64,000 nt of DNA, from contig NZ_BMTS01000003.1 in NCBI RefSeq assembly GCF_014649795.1, positions 124,001 to 188,000 of the forward strand. The letters run 5' to 3'. Positions 8,221 to 17,758 of the stretch are shown one piece after another. The stretch comes from Streptomyces melanogenes (GTDB lineage: Bacteria > Actinomycetota > Actinomycetes > Streptomycetales > Streptomycetaceae). Numbering within the stretch: the first letter of the stretch is position 1; the number at the start of each line of letters is the position of its first letter. Below the pieces are notes generated by a model. That model worked only from the letters and a program-made list of their open reading frames with translations, ran no database searches and was not told the origin of the DNA. The position numbers were made by a program, and so were the translations under genes.

Positions 8221-9069
8221 GTGGTCCACGTCAACGTCCTCGATCCGAGCGCCTCGCCGCTCGACTATTACGGCTACGAGCTGCGCCGCTACCGCGAGGC
8301 GGGCGGGCTCACCCAGAAGCAACTGGGCGCGATCATCTCGTACACGGGTTCGCTGATCGGTCAGATCGAGACGGCCCGCAAGTTGCCGACGGCGGACTTC
8401 AGCGAACGCGCGGACATCGCGCTGGGCACGGGCGGACTGCTGTCCCGGCTCCTGCCGCTGGTGCTGCGAAGTCAACTTCCGGCTTGGTTTCAGCAGGTGG
8501 CCGAGCTTGAGGCGCGGGCGATTGAGATCTATACGTTCCACACGCACCTGATCCACGGGCTCCTGCAGACCGCGCCGTACGCGCGCGCTGTTCTCGGCAC
8601 GCTGGACCAAAGCAACTTGGACGACCGTACGGCGGTCCGGCTGGCCCGGCAGCGCATCCTGGAGAAGGGAAGCGCGCCGGTCCTCTGGGCGATCATCGGT
8701 GAAGCCGCGTTGTACCAGGAGATCGGCGGGGCCGAGGTGATGCGCGGGCAACTGGACCGGCTGTTGTCGTGCGAGAGCAACCCGAAGGTGAACATCCAGA
8801 TCCTGCCGTACGGGGTCGGGGCGCATGCCGGATTGCAAGGCTCGTTCGACCTCTTCCGCTTCACCGGGGATCCGGCCATCGTCTACACCGAGGGCTACGG
8901 AGCTGGTCATCCAACTGCCAACCCGGACACGGTCAATGACTGTTCACTCCGTTACGATCACCTCCAAGCCGCCGCCCTGTCCATCCAGGACTCGGCGAAG
9001 CTGATCCGGCGCGCGATGGAGGAACGGTATGGGGAGCAACCTGGATCTGACCCGCGTCCAGTGGCGTAA
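8221..9069 (+). CDS. XRE family regulator with DUF5753 (WhiJ-like)
   Basis: A 282-residue protein. The N-terminal helix-turn-helix (about residues 18-70) contains LRRYREAGGLTQKQLGAIISYTGSLIGQIETARKLP. The rest is the DUF5753 domain with EARAIEIYTFHTHLIHGLLQTAPYARAVL, WAIIGEAALYQ and VNIQILPYGVGAHAGLQGSF. This architecture is that of WhiJ-like developmental regulators that work with small DUF397 partners. GTG 8221 was chosen because GAGGGGG precedes it and the HTH begins at the family's usual distance. It overlaps the DUF397 gene by 41 bases. Confidence 0.88.
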   Translation: MVHVNVLDPSASPLDYYGYELRRYREAGGLTQKQLGAIISYTGSLIGQIETARKLPTADFSERADIALGTGGLLSRLLPLVLRSQLPAWFQQVAELEARAIEIYTFHTHLIHGLLQTAPYARAVLGTLDQSNLDDRTAVRLARQRILEKGSAPVLWAIIGEAALYQEIGGAEVMRGQLDRLLSCESNPKVNIQILPYGVGAHAGLQGSFDLFRFTGDPAIVYTEGYGAGHPTANPDTVNDCSLRYDHLQAAALSIQDSAKLIRRAMEERYGEQPGSDPRPVA

Positions 9070-9217
9070 GTCCAGCTACAGCGGCGATCAGGGCGGCTCC
9101 TGCGTCGAGATCGCCGCCCTCCCCTCCACCGTCGCCGTCCGCGATTCCAAGAACCCGCACGGTCCCGCCATCCGCTTCGACCCCGCCGCCTTCGGCGACT
9201 TCGTACGGAACCTGTAG
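9029..9217 (+). CDS. DUF397 small acidic partner protein
   Basis: A 62-residue protein with the full DUF397 signature: WRKSSYSGDQGGSCVEIA, VAVRDSKNPHGPAIRF and a terminal FGDFVRNL. DUF397 proteins are encoded immediately after XRE/DUF5753 genes and probably modulate them. The overlap with the upstream gene argues for coupled synthesis. A single-domain, complete copy. Confidence 0.9.
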   Translation: MGSNLDLTRVQWRKSSYSGDQGGSCVEIAALPSTVAVRDSKNPHGPAIRFDPAAFGDFVRNL

Positions 9218-9229
9218 AGCTCCCGAGCC

Positions 9230-10471
9230 TTACGGGCTCACCTGGAGCTCCTTGATCCCGTTCAGCCACGCCGAGCGCAGGCGGCGCGGGTCGCCCGCCA
9301 GGGTCAGGTTCGGCAGGGCGTCCGCTATCGCGTTGAAGATCAGGTTGATTTCCAGGACCGCCAGCGACTTGCCGAGGCAGAAGTGCGGGCCTCCGCCGCC
9401 GAAGCCGAGGTGCGGGTTCGGGTCGCGGAGGATGTCGAACTTCTCGGGGTCGTCGAAGAGTTCGGGGTCGTTGTTGGCCGACGAATAGAACAGGCCGACG
9501 CGGTCGCCTGCCTTGATCTTCTGGCCGCCGAGTTCCGTGTCCTGTGTCGCCGTACGCTGGAAGGACACCACCGGCGTCGCCCAGCGCACGATCTCCTCGG
9601 CCGTCGTCTCGGGGCGCTCGCGTTTGTAGAGTTCCCACTGGTCGGGGTGGGTGAGGAACGCGTGCATGCCGTGACTGATCGCGTTGCGGGTCGTCTCGTT
9701 GCCCGCCACCGCGAGCAGGATGACGAAGAAGCCGAACTCGTCGGACGACAGGTTGCCTTCGCCCTCCGCCGCGACCAGCTGCGACACGATGTCCTTCGCC
9801 GGGCACTCCTTGCGCGCCGCCGCGAGGTTCATCGCGTACGAGACGATCTCCATCGCCGCCTCGGCGCCGATCTCCTCGGTGATGGCGTACTCGGGATCGT
9901 CGTACGCGGCCATCTTGTTGGACCAGTCGAAGATCTTCGCGCGGTCCTGCTGCGGCACGCCGATGAGCTCCGCGATCGCCTGGAGCGGCAGCTCGACGGC
10001 GATGTTGGTGACGAAGTCGAAGGAGTCGCGGCCCTGGGAGGCCGCGAGCGCGGTGTCCACGATCCGTGACGCCCGGTCACGCAGGGCGTCTTCGAGCGAG
10101 CGGACCGCGCGCGGGGTGAAGCCGCGCTGGACGATCTGGCGGACCCGGGTGTGCTCCGGCGGGTCCATGTTGAGCATGATCAGCCGCTGGACCTCGATCT
10201 GGTCGCGGGTGATGTTCTCGTTGAAGCGGATGACGGCGGTGTTGGTGGTGGAGGAGAACAGCTCCGGGTGCGTGGAGACGTATTTGACGTCCGCGTGCCG
10301 GGTCACCACCCAGTAGCCGTCGTCGCCGAAGCCGGCGATGCCGTGCGGCTGGGGGCACCAGAAGACCGGGGCGGTCTGCCGCGCCTCGGCGAACTCCGGG
10401 TACGGGACGCGGTCCTGGAGCAGGTCGGGGTCGGTGAAGTCGAACCCCTCGGGCAGGTGGGGGCAGCGCAT
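9230..10471 (-). CDS. Cytochrome P450, CYP125-like (sterol side-chain 26/27-hydroxylase type)
   Basis: About 413 residues. P450 landmarks: I-helix AGNETTRNAISHG, K-helix EEIVRW (ExxR) and heme loop GFGGGGPHFCLG with the Cys thiolate. The N-terminus (CPHLPEGFDFTDPDLL), the segment DQWELYKRERPETTAEEIVRWATPV and the C-terminal LRSAWLNGIKELQV closely follow mycobacterial CYP125, which oxidises the sterol side-chain terminus to start its degradation. ATG 10471 was chosen for GGAG six bases upstream and fit to relatives; ATG 10483 is the alternative. It is divergent from the FadA5-like thiolase, and its promoter region carries a KstR-type site at 10551. The electron donor could be the ferredoxin at 24141. 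Confidence 0.88.
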   Translation of the reverse strand: MRCPHLPEGFDFTDPDLLQDRVPYPEFAEARQTAPVFWCPQPHGIAGFGDDGYWVVTRHADVKYVSTHPELFSSTTNTAVIRFNENITRDQIEVQRLIMLNMDPPEHTRVRQIVQRGFTPRAVRSLEDALRDRASRIVDTALAASQGRDSFDFVTNIAVELPLQAIAELIGVPQQDRAKIFDWSNKMAAYDDPEYAITEEIGAEAAMEIVSYAMNLAAARKECPAKDIVSQLVAAEGEGNLSSDEFGFFVILLAVAGNETTRNAISHGMHAFLTHPDQWELYKRERPETTAEEIVRWATPVVSFQRTATQDTELGGQKIKAGDRVGLFYSSANNDPELFDDPEKFDILRDPNPHLGFGGGGPHFCLGKSLAVLEINLIFNAIADALPNLTLAGDPRRLRSAWLNGIKELQVSP

Positions 10472-10519
10472 CGGCAACTCCATCTCGACGGTACTTGTCT
10501 GAGCTTGCGTCTGAGCTTG

Positions 10520-10565
10520 TCTGACGACCCATCAGAATTTGACTGAAAGGTAGTAACGGGTTCTA
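10520..10565. promoter_or_regulatory. kstR-box (predicted): Candidate operators upstream of the CYP125-like gene
   Basis: TAGTAACGGGTTCTA (10551-10565) fits the KstR core AAC-nn-GTT with flanking T/A. Just beside it TCTGACGACCCATCAGA (10520-10536) is an inverted repeat of the second operator type seen at 37572, 40531 and 52892. Both lie within 100 bases of the P450 start. Confidence 0.6.
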
Positions 10566-10668
10566 CAAGTGGCAAGGGGCCGGGGGTGCTCGGTTGTGGG
10601 CGCGGGGGTGCGGCGGGTGCGTGCACAACCCTTGCGTACCGGGGGTAAGTCTCACCAGACTGCATACG

Positions 10669-11914
<1,246 letters not shown>

Positions 11915-11934
11915 CGGGCCCCGCCCGGGGTGAC

Positions 11935-11964
11935 GTCCTGAGCCACGTGGTCGTGGCTCAGGAC
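11935..11964. terminator. Perfect hairpin between thiolase and GH16 genes
   Basis: GTCCTGAGCCACG (11935-11947), a TGGT loop, and CGTGGCTCAGGAC (11952-11964). It lies between two convergent genes and is a likely bidirectional terminator. Confidence 0.85.
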
Positions 11965-11980
11965 GCCTGTTCGTACCGGG

Positions 11981-14173
11981 TCAGTTCATGGTGGTGGTGC
12001 CGCTGCCCCAGCAGAGGCTTTCCCAGGCCTTGGCGGGGTTTCGAAGGTTGCCGGTTCCGTTGGGGTCGGCGGTGAAAATAGAGACGCTTTGGTGGGCGTT
12101 GCCCGCGCAGGTGGCCCCAGCGGTTCCGTGGTCGTAGAAGAGGGCGATGTCGGTTTTGTGGTCGCCGTTGTAGTCGCCGGTGGTGAGGTATTTGGTGCCG
12201 GTGCCCCAGTTGGTGGCGTCCCAGCGGGAGACGACGCCGCCGAAAGCGCCGTCGCCATTGGAGTTGGCGCTCAGGGTGAACAGGCGTACATGCCCGGCCG
12301 TGTAGTCGTAGAGCAAGGCGAGGTCGCTCTTCCCGTCGCCGTTGAAGTCACCGGAGTTCATGGTCGTCGTACCGGCTCCCCAGCAGAGGCTTTCCCAGAC
12401 CTTGGTGGGGTTATGGAGGTTGCCGGTTCCGTTGGGGTCGGCGGTGAAAATAGAGACGCTTTGGTGGGCGTTGCCCGCGCAGGTGGCCCCAGCGGTTCCG
12501 TGGTCGTAGAAGAGGGCGATGTCGGTTTTGTGGTCGCCGTTGTAGTCGCCGGTGGTGAGGTATTTGGTGCCGGTGCCCCAGTTGGTGGCGTCCCAGCGGG
12601 AGACCGCGCCGCCGAACGTGGCGTTGCCCTTGGAGTCGGCGGTGAGGGTGAAGAGGCGTACGTGGCCGGCGGTGTAGTCGTAGAGGAGGGCGAGGTCGGT
12701 CTTCCCGTCGCCGTTGAAGTCACCGGAGTTCAGGTATTTGGTGCCGCTTCCCCAGCAGTCGCTTTCCCAGACCGTACGGGGGATCGGCAGCGTACCGGAT
12801 CCGTCGGGGTTGGCCAGCCACACGCGGATCGCCACAGCCACGGGGTCGCCGCCCCGGCAGGTCGGGCTGGTCTTCCCGTACTCGTAGAACGCGGCTATAT
12901 CGCTCTGACCGTCACCGTTGTAGTCGCCGGAGGTGACGAACTTCGGGCTTGCGGTCTCGCAGAGGCTGTCCCATTGGGGGACGATTCCGCCGAGGCCGCC
13001 GGAGCGGTCGGCCTTGCCCGCCAAGCCGAACATCGCTGTGTGCTTGGTGCCGCTTCTGCCGCAACTGGATGAACCGGTCGTGCCGTAGTCGTAGAGCAGC
13101 GAGACGTCGCTGACCCCGTCGCCGTTGTAGTCGTGTGCCGCGGTCTCCTGGGGAGCGGGGACGGCCTTCTCGGCAACGGTGTCGACGAAATCGATGCCGT
13201 TCGCGTAGTAGCCGTCGACGGCGGCGCCGACCTGATCCGGCGTCAGGGCACCCGATTCGTTGTAGTAGACCCAGTTGACCTTCTGTTCCCAGGTGCGGGA
13301 CGCACCTGTGGGCAGCTGCTCGGCGAACCACTCGTTGAAGTTGAGGGTCATGGGCTCGCGCGGAGAGAACCTGGATTTCGTGGCGTCCATCGAGGAGTAC
13401 CGACGGCCGTCCACGTAGAAGACGACCGTGTCGTTCGCGACCGTCATCTGGAGCGTGTGCCAGCCCTGCAGCGAGGTCGCGGCGTTGGCGTTCTTGAGGG
13501 GGAACTTGTCATTGGTGTCGGGGTTGCGCCAGGCAGTGGTGAACAGCGAATGGCCGGTGGTGCCCCAGCCACCCTTGGGCAGGTACTCGAAGTCGAGCTC
13601 GCTGTAGTTCTGGTTCTCACCCTTCATCCGGTCCGAAGGGGAGATGGCGTAGAAGGTCTGGACGGGGTGCTCGCCCTCGGCGGTGCCGGCGGTGGGCTGG
13701 TCGTTGAAGTGGACGCGTGCGGCGTAGGTGCCGGTGAAGAACTTGGACCGGGTGGTGTTGATCTGGGCCACGCTGGTACCGGCGAAGGTGCCGTCAGTAG
13801 TGGCCCGCAACCGCATCGCTCGGCCGCCCTGCGCGGAGGAGTCGGCAGGAAAGGTCACAGCGCTTGCGTCCCACTTCGGCGCCCACTTCGGATCCACGTC
13901 CGGGCCGGGGCCGCCGACTTCGTCGCGCACCGTCCAGCCGTGGTCGGTGAGCTTCTGGTCCTTCGAGTCGCTGTAGTGGAAGGCGTCGAACAGAACGCCG
14001 CTCGACGCCGGTGCGGCGGCGGCCGGACCGTCCGCGCCCGCCGAGCCGGGCGGCGCCGCCGACGCGGTGGCGCCGGTGGGGCAGAGTGCGGTCGCGGCGC
14101 AGGCCAGCAAGGCTGTGGCCAGGAACGCGAGACCTCTGCGGCCCGTGCGCCGATGGTGATCGGATTGATTCAT
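11981..14173 (-). CDS. Secreted GH16-like glycoside hydrolase with FG-GAP/VCBS repeats
   Basis: 730 residues. The signal peptide covers about residues 1-40 (Arg-rich start, LAFLATALLACAATAL, cleavage near ASA). Residues 45-340 are a concanavalin-like domain with the GH16 catalytic pattern SELDFEYL (Glu-x-Asp-x-Glu) and jelly-roll strands (GTYAARVHF, WHTLQMTVANDTVVFYVDG). Residues 350-730 are FG-GAP-type repeats carrying calcium-loop motifs (DYNGDGVSD, DYNGDGQSD, DFNGDGKTD, DYNGDHKTD). The enzyme probably cleaves or binds an extracellular beta-glucan or galactan. The last repeats are nearly identical at the DNA level (372-bp unit), and the protein stops abruptly at the start of a further unit (GTTTMN then stop). 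ATG 14173 follows GGTGA. Confidence 0.8.
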   Translation of the reverse strand: MNQSDHHRRTGRRGLAFLATALLACAATALCPTGATASAAPPGSAGADGPAAAAPASSGVLFDAFHYSDSKDQKLTDHGWTVRDEVGGPGPDVDPKWAPKWDASAVTFPADSSAQGGRAMRLRATTDGTFAGTSVAQINTTRSKFFTGTYAARVHFNDQPTAGTAEGEHPVQTFYAISPSDRMKGENQNYSELDFEYLPKGGWGTTGHSLFTTAWRNPDTNDKFPLKNANAATSLQGWHTLQMTVANDTVVFYVDGRRYSSMDATKSRFSPREPMTLNFNEWFAEQLPTGASRTWEQKVNWVYYNESGALTPDQVGAAVDGYYANGIDFVDTVAEKAVPAPQETAAHDYNGDGVSDVSLLYDYGTTGSSSCGRSGTKHTAMFGLAGKADRSGGLGGIVPQWDSLCETASPKFVTSGDYNGDGQSDIAAFYEYGKTSPTCRGGDPVAVAIRVWLANPDGSGTLPIPRTVWESDCWGSGTKYLNSGDFNGDGKTDLALLYDYTAGHVRLFTLTADSKGNATFGGAVSRWDATNWGTGTKYLTTGDYNGDHKTDIALFYDHGTAGATCAGNAHQSVSIFTADPNGTGNLHNPTKVWESLCWGAGTTTMNSGDFNGDGKSDLALLYDYTAGHVRLFTLSANSNGDGAFGGVVSRWDATNWGTGTKYLTTGDYNGDHKTDIALFYDHGTAGATCAGNAHQSVSIFTADPNGTGNLRNPAKAWESLCWGSGTTTMN
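12009..13124. repeat. 372-bp tandem repeats inside the GH16/FG-GAP gene
   Basis: The same landmark (CAGCAGAGGC or a close variant) recurs at 12009, 12381 and 12753, exactly 372 bases (124 codons) apart. The first two units are nearly identical for over 200 bases; the third is more divergent. The units encode paired FG-GAP blades. The end of the third unit is set from the period. Confidence 0.8.
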
Positions 14174-14304
14174 TGGGTCACCATAAGCAACCCTGCGAAT
14201 CACCCTAAACGGTGGGGTAACGGACGGGCGGGGCCGCGACCGCTGCCGTAGGCGCGGTGCGCGGGAGCCGTCCGTCGGGACCGTGCCCGGGGGAGGAAAC
14301 GGGA

Positions 14305-14339
14305 GAAGCTCCCCGGTAGGTGTTCTACCGGGGAGCTTC
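14305..14339. terminator. Perfect 15-bp hairpin terminator after the transglycosylase gene
   Basis: GAAGCTCCCCGGTAG (14305-14319), loop GTGTT, and CTACCGGGGAGCTTC (14325-14339), placed 24 bases beyond the stop of the minus-strand transglycosylase gene. It also insulates the GH16 promoter region (14174-14300). Confidence 0.85.
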
Positions 14340-14362
14340 GCTTGTACTCGCTCAGCTGGGGC

Positions 14363-14788
14363 TCAGTACCAGCTGTTCTGCTGCCAGAAGTTCCAGGCGC
14401 CGCACGGGCTGCCGTAGCGCGAGTTCATGTAGTCCAGGCCCCAGGCGATCTGGGTGGCCGGGTTGGTCTGCCAGTCGGAGCCCTTGGTGGCCATCTTGGA
14501 GCCGGGCAGCGCCTGGACCAGGCCGTACGCACCGCTGGACGGGTTGGAGGCGTGCACGTTCCAGCCGGACTCGTGGTTGACGATGTTGCTGAAGCACTGG
14601 AACTGGGCGGCGCTCGGGATCATCTTCTTCGCCACGTCCTGGGCGCCCATGGGGGCGGCCTGGGCGGGAACGGCGGCCACCGCGATACCGGCGGCGGCGA
14701 GCAGCGTGGCGGCACCGGCGGCGATCGTGTTCTTGCGGGCGGCGAGACGGGCGGCGAACGACACAGAGAGACCTAACGTCGGGAACAT
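14363..14788 (-). CDS. Secreted lytic transglycosylase (SLT-like domain)
   Basis: A 141-residue protein: signal peptide (residues 1-45, Arg/Lys start, long Ala-rich core, AQA cleavage) and a compact lysozyme-fold domain. IVNHESGWNVHASNPSSGAYGLVQALPGSKM contains the catalytic Glu (HESGW) and the GAYGLVQ motif of SLT/Rpf-like muralytic enzymes; WGLDYMNSRYGSPCGAWNFW is the usual C-terminal end. It probably cuts peptidoglycan during growth or germination. The start is uncertain: ATG 14788 or GTG 14767. A 310-base upstream region without genes probably holds a long leader. Confidence 0.85.
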   Translation of the reverse strand: MFPTLGLSVSFAARLAARKNTIAAGAATLLAAAGIAVAAVPAQAAPMGAQDVAKKMIPSAAQFQCFSNIVNHESGWNVHASNPSSGAYGLVQALPGSKMATKGSDWQTNPATQIAWGLDYMNSRYGSPCGAWNFWQQNSWY

Positions 14789-15098
14789 GGGCCGTCGCGG
14801 AGCAGGCGGCAGCTCCGGAGAGCCGCATGAGCTCCCGGGAGGAGCGGGGTTTCGTCCTGCGTGGGCCTCCGCGGCCCGGTGATCGGGCCAGGCGGTGCCC
14901 GGCGACTGGACCAGTTTTAGCGACCTCGAAGAGCCGTCGCAAACACCCTCGGTACTAGTGGTCCTCGCATCCGGGGTCCCCCGGCCCTGGTCGGGGGTGG
15001 GGGTGAAACGGCTGGTCGGAGGGGCTGTTTGTGGCTTTATATAGGCCGCATAAGTCCACTATTCCGGGTCGTATGTGACGTGGGTCCTGTGGGGGGCC
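14789..15098 (-). other. Gene-free leader/promoter region of the transglycosylase gene
   Basis: 310 bases without a credible ORF. A TATATAAAG sequence near 15038-15046 (minus strand) could be a -10 region. Between it and the gene are several GC hairpins, for example CTCCCGGGAG near 14831-14840 and GCTCTCCGGAGC near 14811-14822. Streptomyces muralytic genes are often controlled by c-di-AMP (ydaO) riboswitches, but I could not align the conserved core with confidence. Confidence 0.35.
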
Positions 15099-15953
15099 TC
15101 ACCCGCCGGAGCCCTCGAATGTGACCTGGGCCTCGAAGGAAGCGCGCCGGGTGGCTCTGCGTAGTGCCTTCAGTACGGTCGAGCCGAGCGCGAACGTCAG
15201 GACCGTCGTCAGCACCGCCCGGCCCAGGTCCCAGCCGAGCGAGGTGGTCGCGCAGTACGCGGCGAAGCGGACCAGGTTCTCGCCCAGCGGGTCGCCCGGG
15301 TGGAAGGAGATCCCGGACGACATGCCGCCGATGTACGTCCAGCCCTGAAGGTTCATGACCGTGCCGTACGCGAAGGACGCGGCGAAGCCGTACAGCGCGA
15401 GCAGTGCCAGCTCGCCCCGGCCCCGCAGGCGGTGCGGGCCCGGGAGCAGCCCGGCGCCCATCGTGAACCAGCCCATCGACAGCATCTGGAACGGCATCCA
15501 GGGGCCGACACCGCCCGTGAGCAGGGCGGACGCGAACATCGTGACCGCGCCGAGCACGAACCCGAAGCCCGGGCCGAGGACGCGGCCGCTCAGCACCATC
15601 AGGAAGAACATCGGCTCAAGACCGGCCGTGCCCGCGCCCAGCGGGCGCAGGGCGGCGCCGACCGCCGCGAGGACGCCGAGCATGGCGACGGCCTTGGCGT
15701 CCATGCCGCCGTCCTCGTCCGCGATGGTCGCGACGACCACGCCGACGAGGAGGGGCAGCAGCGCGGCGAAGAGCCAGGGGGCGTCCTGGGAGTGGGCGAG
15801 CCCGGAGTCCGCGTCGGCGAGCAGCGGCCAGCCGAAGGCGGCGATGCCGATGAGGGTGATCAGGGCGAGGGCGACGATGCCCCGGGGGCCGAGGCGGACG
15901 GCCCTGGCCTGGGGGGCGTGCGTCTGTGGTTGTGCCTGTGCCTGTGCCGTCAT
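15099..15953 (-). CDS. ECF transporter S component (cobalamin-type by context)
   Basis: A 284-residue membrane protein with about six hydrophobic helices (VALALITLIGIAAFGWPLL, LFAALLPLLVGVVVATI, AVAMLGVLAAVGAALRPLG and later ones). Motifs shared with ECF substrate-binding subunits include AALRPLGAG, EPMFFLMVLSGRVLGPGFGFVLG and the TGGVGPWMPFQMLSMGW region. It is the last gene of an operon led by a cobalamin riboswitch, so vitamin B12 or a corrinoid is the inferred substrate. The start ATG 15953 overlaps the ATPase stop by four bases (ATGA). The N-terminus is Gln/Ala-rich and probably disordered. Confidence 0.85.
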   Translation of the reverse strand: MTAQAQAQPQTHAPQARAVRLGPRGIVALALITLIGIAAFGWPLLADADSGLAHSQDAPWLFAALLPLLVGVVVATIADEDGGMDAKAVAMLGVLAAVGAALRPLGAGTAGLEPMFFLMVLSGRVLGPGFGFVLGAVTMFASALLTGGVGPWMPFQMLSMGWFTMGAGLLPGPHRLRGRGELALLALYGFAASFAYGTVMNLQGWTYIGGMSSGISFHPGDPLGENLVRFAAYCATTSLGWDLGRAVLTTVLTFALGSTVLKALRRATRRASFEAQVTFEGSGG

Positions 15954-17758
15954 GCCAGGGCCTCGCGTACCTGCGTGACCGTGAGCCACGGGTCCGGGGC
16001 CAGGATCTTGGAGACCTGGGGGGCGAAGGAGGGCGAGGAGACGACCACGTCGGCCGTCGGGCCGTCCGCGACGACCTCGCCGTCGGCCAGGATCACCACC
16101 CGGTGCGCGATCTCGGCCGCCAGCTCCACGTCGTGCGTGGCCAGGACGATCGCGTGGCCCTCGGCGGCGAGGTCGCGCAGCACGTCCGCGAGGCGCGCCT
16201 TCGCGGCGTAGTCCAGGCCTCGGGTCGGCTCGTCCAGGAGGAGCAGCGGGGGGCGGCCGGTCAGCACGATCGCCAGCGCGAGGGCGAGGCGCTGGCCCTC
16301 GGAGAGGTCGCGGGGGTGGGTGTCGTCGGGGACGCCGGGGAGGAGGGCGGTGACGAGGTCGCGGCAGGTGCCGGGGGGTGCCTCGGCGTCCGCGTCGGCC
16401 GCCGCGCACTCGGCGGCGACCGTGTCCGCGTACAGCAGGTCACGGGGCTCCTGCGGTACGAGTCCTACCTCGCGGATCAGTTCGCGCGGGGGTGTGCGGT
16501 GGGGGGTGCGGCCGTTGACGGTCACCGTGCCGGTGGTGGGCTCGATCATGCCGACGAGGGCGTTGAGGAGGGTGGACTTGCCGGCGCCGTTCCGGCCCAT
16601 GAGGGCGGTGGTTTCGCCGGGGGTGAGGGTGAGGGTGACGGCTCTGAGGGCGTCGATGCGGGCTCGGCGTACGCCGAGGGCTTTGACGGTGGCGGTCGCG
16701 ATCGCCTTGGCGGCGCGCGGCGGGGTTGCGTTCGTGCCTCGGCGGAGGCGGAGCGCTGCGCGGAGGCGGCTGATGCCTTCGGCTGCGGGCCGTTCCGGGT
16801 GCACCCGGCCTTCGGCCGGGTTGTCGTACCCACCCGCTCCACCCGTTTCGGTGGGTTCGCCGGTGCGGGTCTTCTTGTGGGACGTCTTCGCCGTCGGCGG
16901 CTGCGGGTCGTGCTGTGCCTGGGAGGTGCTGAGCGGAGCCCTTGTTGCCAAGCGGGCTCGGAGGTCCGTTGCTCGGCGGCGGGCGTCTCGTACCGACAGT
17001 GGGAGGGGGTTCCAGCCCGCCAGGCGGCCCAGGGTCACCACCGGGGGGTGTACCGGGGAGATCGCCATGATTTCTGCTGGGGTGCCCAGGATCGGAGCGG
17101 CTGCCGGGGACGGGAGCAGGAGGGCTCGGTCCGCGTACTGGATTACTCGTTCCAGGCGGTGTTCCGCCATCAGGACCGTCGTGCCGAGGTCGTGGACCAG
17201 GCGTTGCAGTACGGACAGGACCTCCTCCGCCGCCGCCGGGTCCAGCGCCGACGTCGGCTCGTCCAGGACCAGGACCTTGGGGTGCGGGGTCAGGACCGAG
17301 CCGATCGCGACGCGCTGCTGCTGGCCGCCGGAGAGCGTGGCGATGGGGCGGTCGCGGAGGTCCGCGAGGCCGAGGAGGTCGAGGGTCTCCTCGACGCGGC
17401 GGCGCATCACGTGCGGGGCGAGGCCGAGGGACTCCATGCCGTACGCCAGCTCGTCCTCGACCGTGTCGGTGACGAAGTGGGCGAGCGGGTCCTGGCCCAC
17501 CGTGCCGACCAGGTCGGCGAGTTCGCGCGGCTTGTGGGTACGGGTGTCGCGGCCGTCGACCGTCACCCGGCCGCGCAAGGTGCCGCCGGTGAAGTGGGGG
17601 ACGAGGCCCGAGACCGTACCGAGGAGGGTCGACTTGCCGACTCCGGAGGGGCCGATGAGCAGGACCAACTCGCCCTCGGGGATGGTGAGTTGGACCTGCT
17701 GGATGGTGGGGGCTTCGTGGCCCTCGTACGTTACCGACACCTCTTCGAAGTGGATCAT
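15950..17758 (-). CDS. ECF transporter ATPase, two fused nucleotide-binding domains
   Basis: 602 residues. The first ABC domain (about 1-240) has GPSGVGKST, the signature LSGGQQQRV and VLVLDEPTSALD. The second (about 350-600) has GRNGAGKST, LSEGQRLALA and LLLLDEPTRGLD, with a His switch (ATHDVEL). The domains energise substrate import through the T subunit. The linker at about 270-345 is low-complexity (PQPPTAKTSHKKTRTG) and holds a 42-bp sequence repeated in the T gene. ATGA overlaps at both ends show tight coupling with the T and S genes. The fusion replaces the usual two separate ATPases. Confidence 0.9.
   Translation of the reverse strand: MIHFEEVSVTYEGHEAPTIQQVQLTIPEGELVLLIGPSGVGKSTLLGTVSGLVPHFTGGTLRGRVTVDGRDTRTHKPRELADLVGTVGQDPLAHFVTDTVEDELAYGMESLGLAPHVMRRRVEETLDLLGLADLRDRPIATLSGGQQQRVAIGSVLTPHPKVLVLDEPTSALDPAAAEEVLSVLQRLVHDLGTTVLMAEHRLERVIQYADRALLLPSPAAAPILGTPAEIMAISPVHPPVVTLGRLAGWNPLPLSVRDARRRATDLRARLATRAPLSTSQAQHDPQPPTAKTSHKKTRTGEPTETGGAGGYDNPAEGRVHPERPAAEGISRLRAALRLRRGTNATPPRAAKAIATATVKALGVRRARIDALRAVTLTLTPGETTALMGRNGAGKSTLLNALVGMIEPTTGTVTVNGRTPHRTPPRELIREVGLVPQEPRDLLYADTVAAECAAADADAEAPPGTCRDLVTALLPGVPDDTHPRDLSEGQRLALALAIVLTGRPPLLLLDEPTRGLDYAAKARLADVLRDLAAEGHAIVLATHDVELAAEIAHRVVILADGEVVADGPTADVVVSSPSFAPQVSKILAPDPWLTVTQVREALA
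16871..16912. repeat. 42-bp coding repeat in the ATPase linker
   Basis: This segment, centred on GCCGTCGGCGGCTGCGGGTC, matches 18925-18966 in the T-component gene at 39 of 42 positions. Both encode a Pro/Thr-rich, basic linker in the same frame (DPQPPTA-K/S-T, then HKK). Confidence 0.75.

Noticed and set aside
14789..14960. Possible ydaO (c-di-AMP) riboswitch
   Set aside because: Context fits but I could not place the conserved core blocks, so it is listed only as a leader region.
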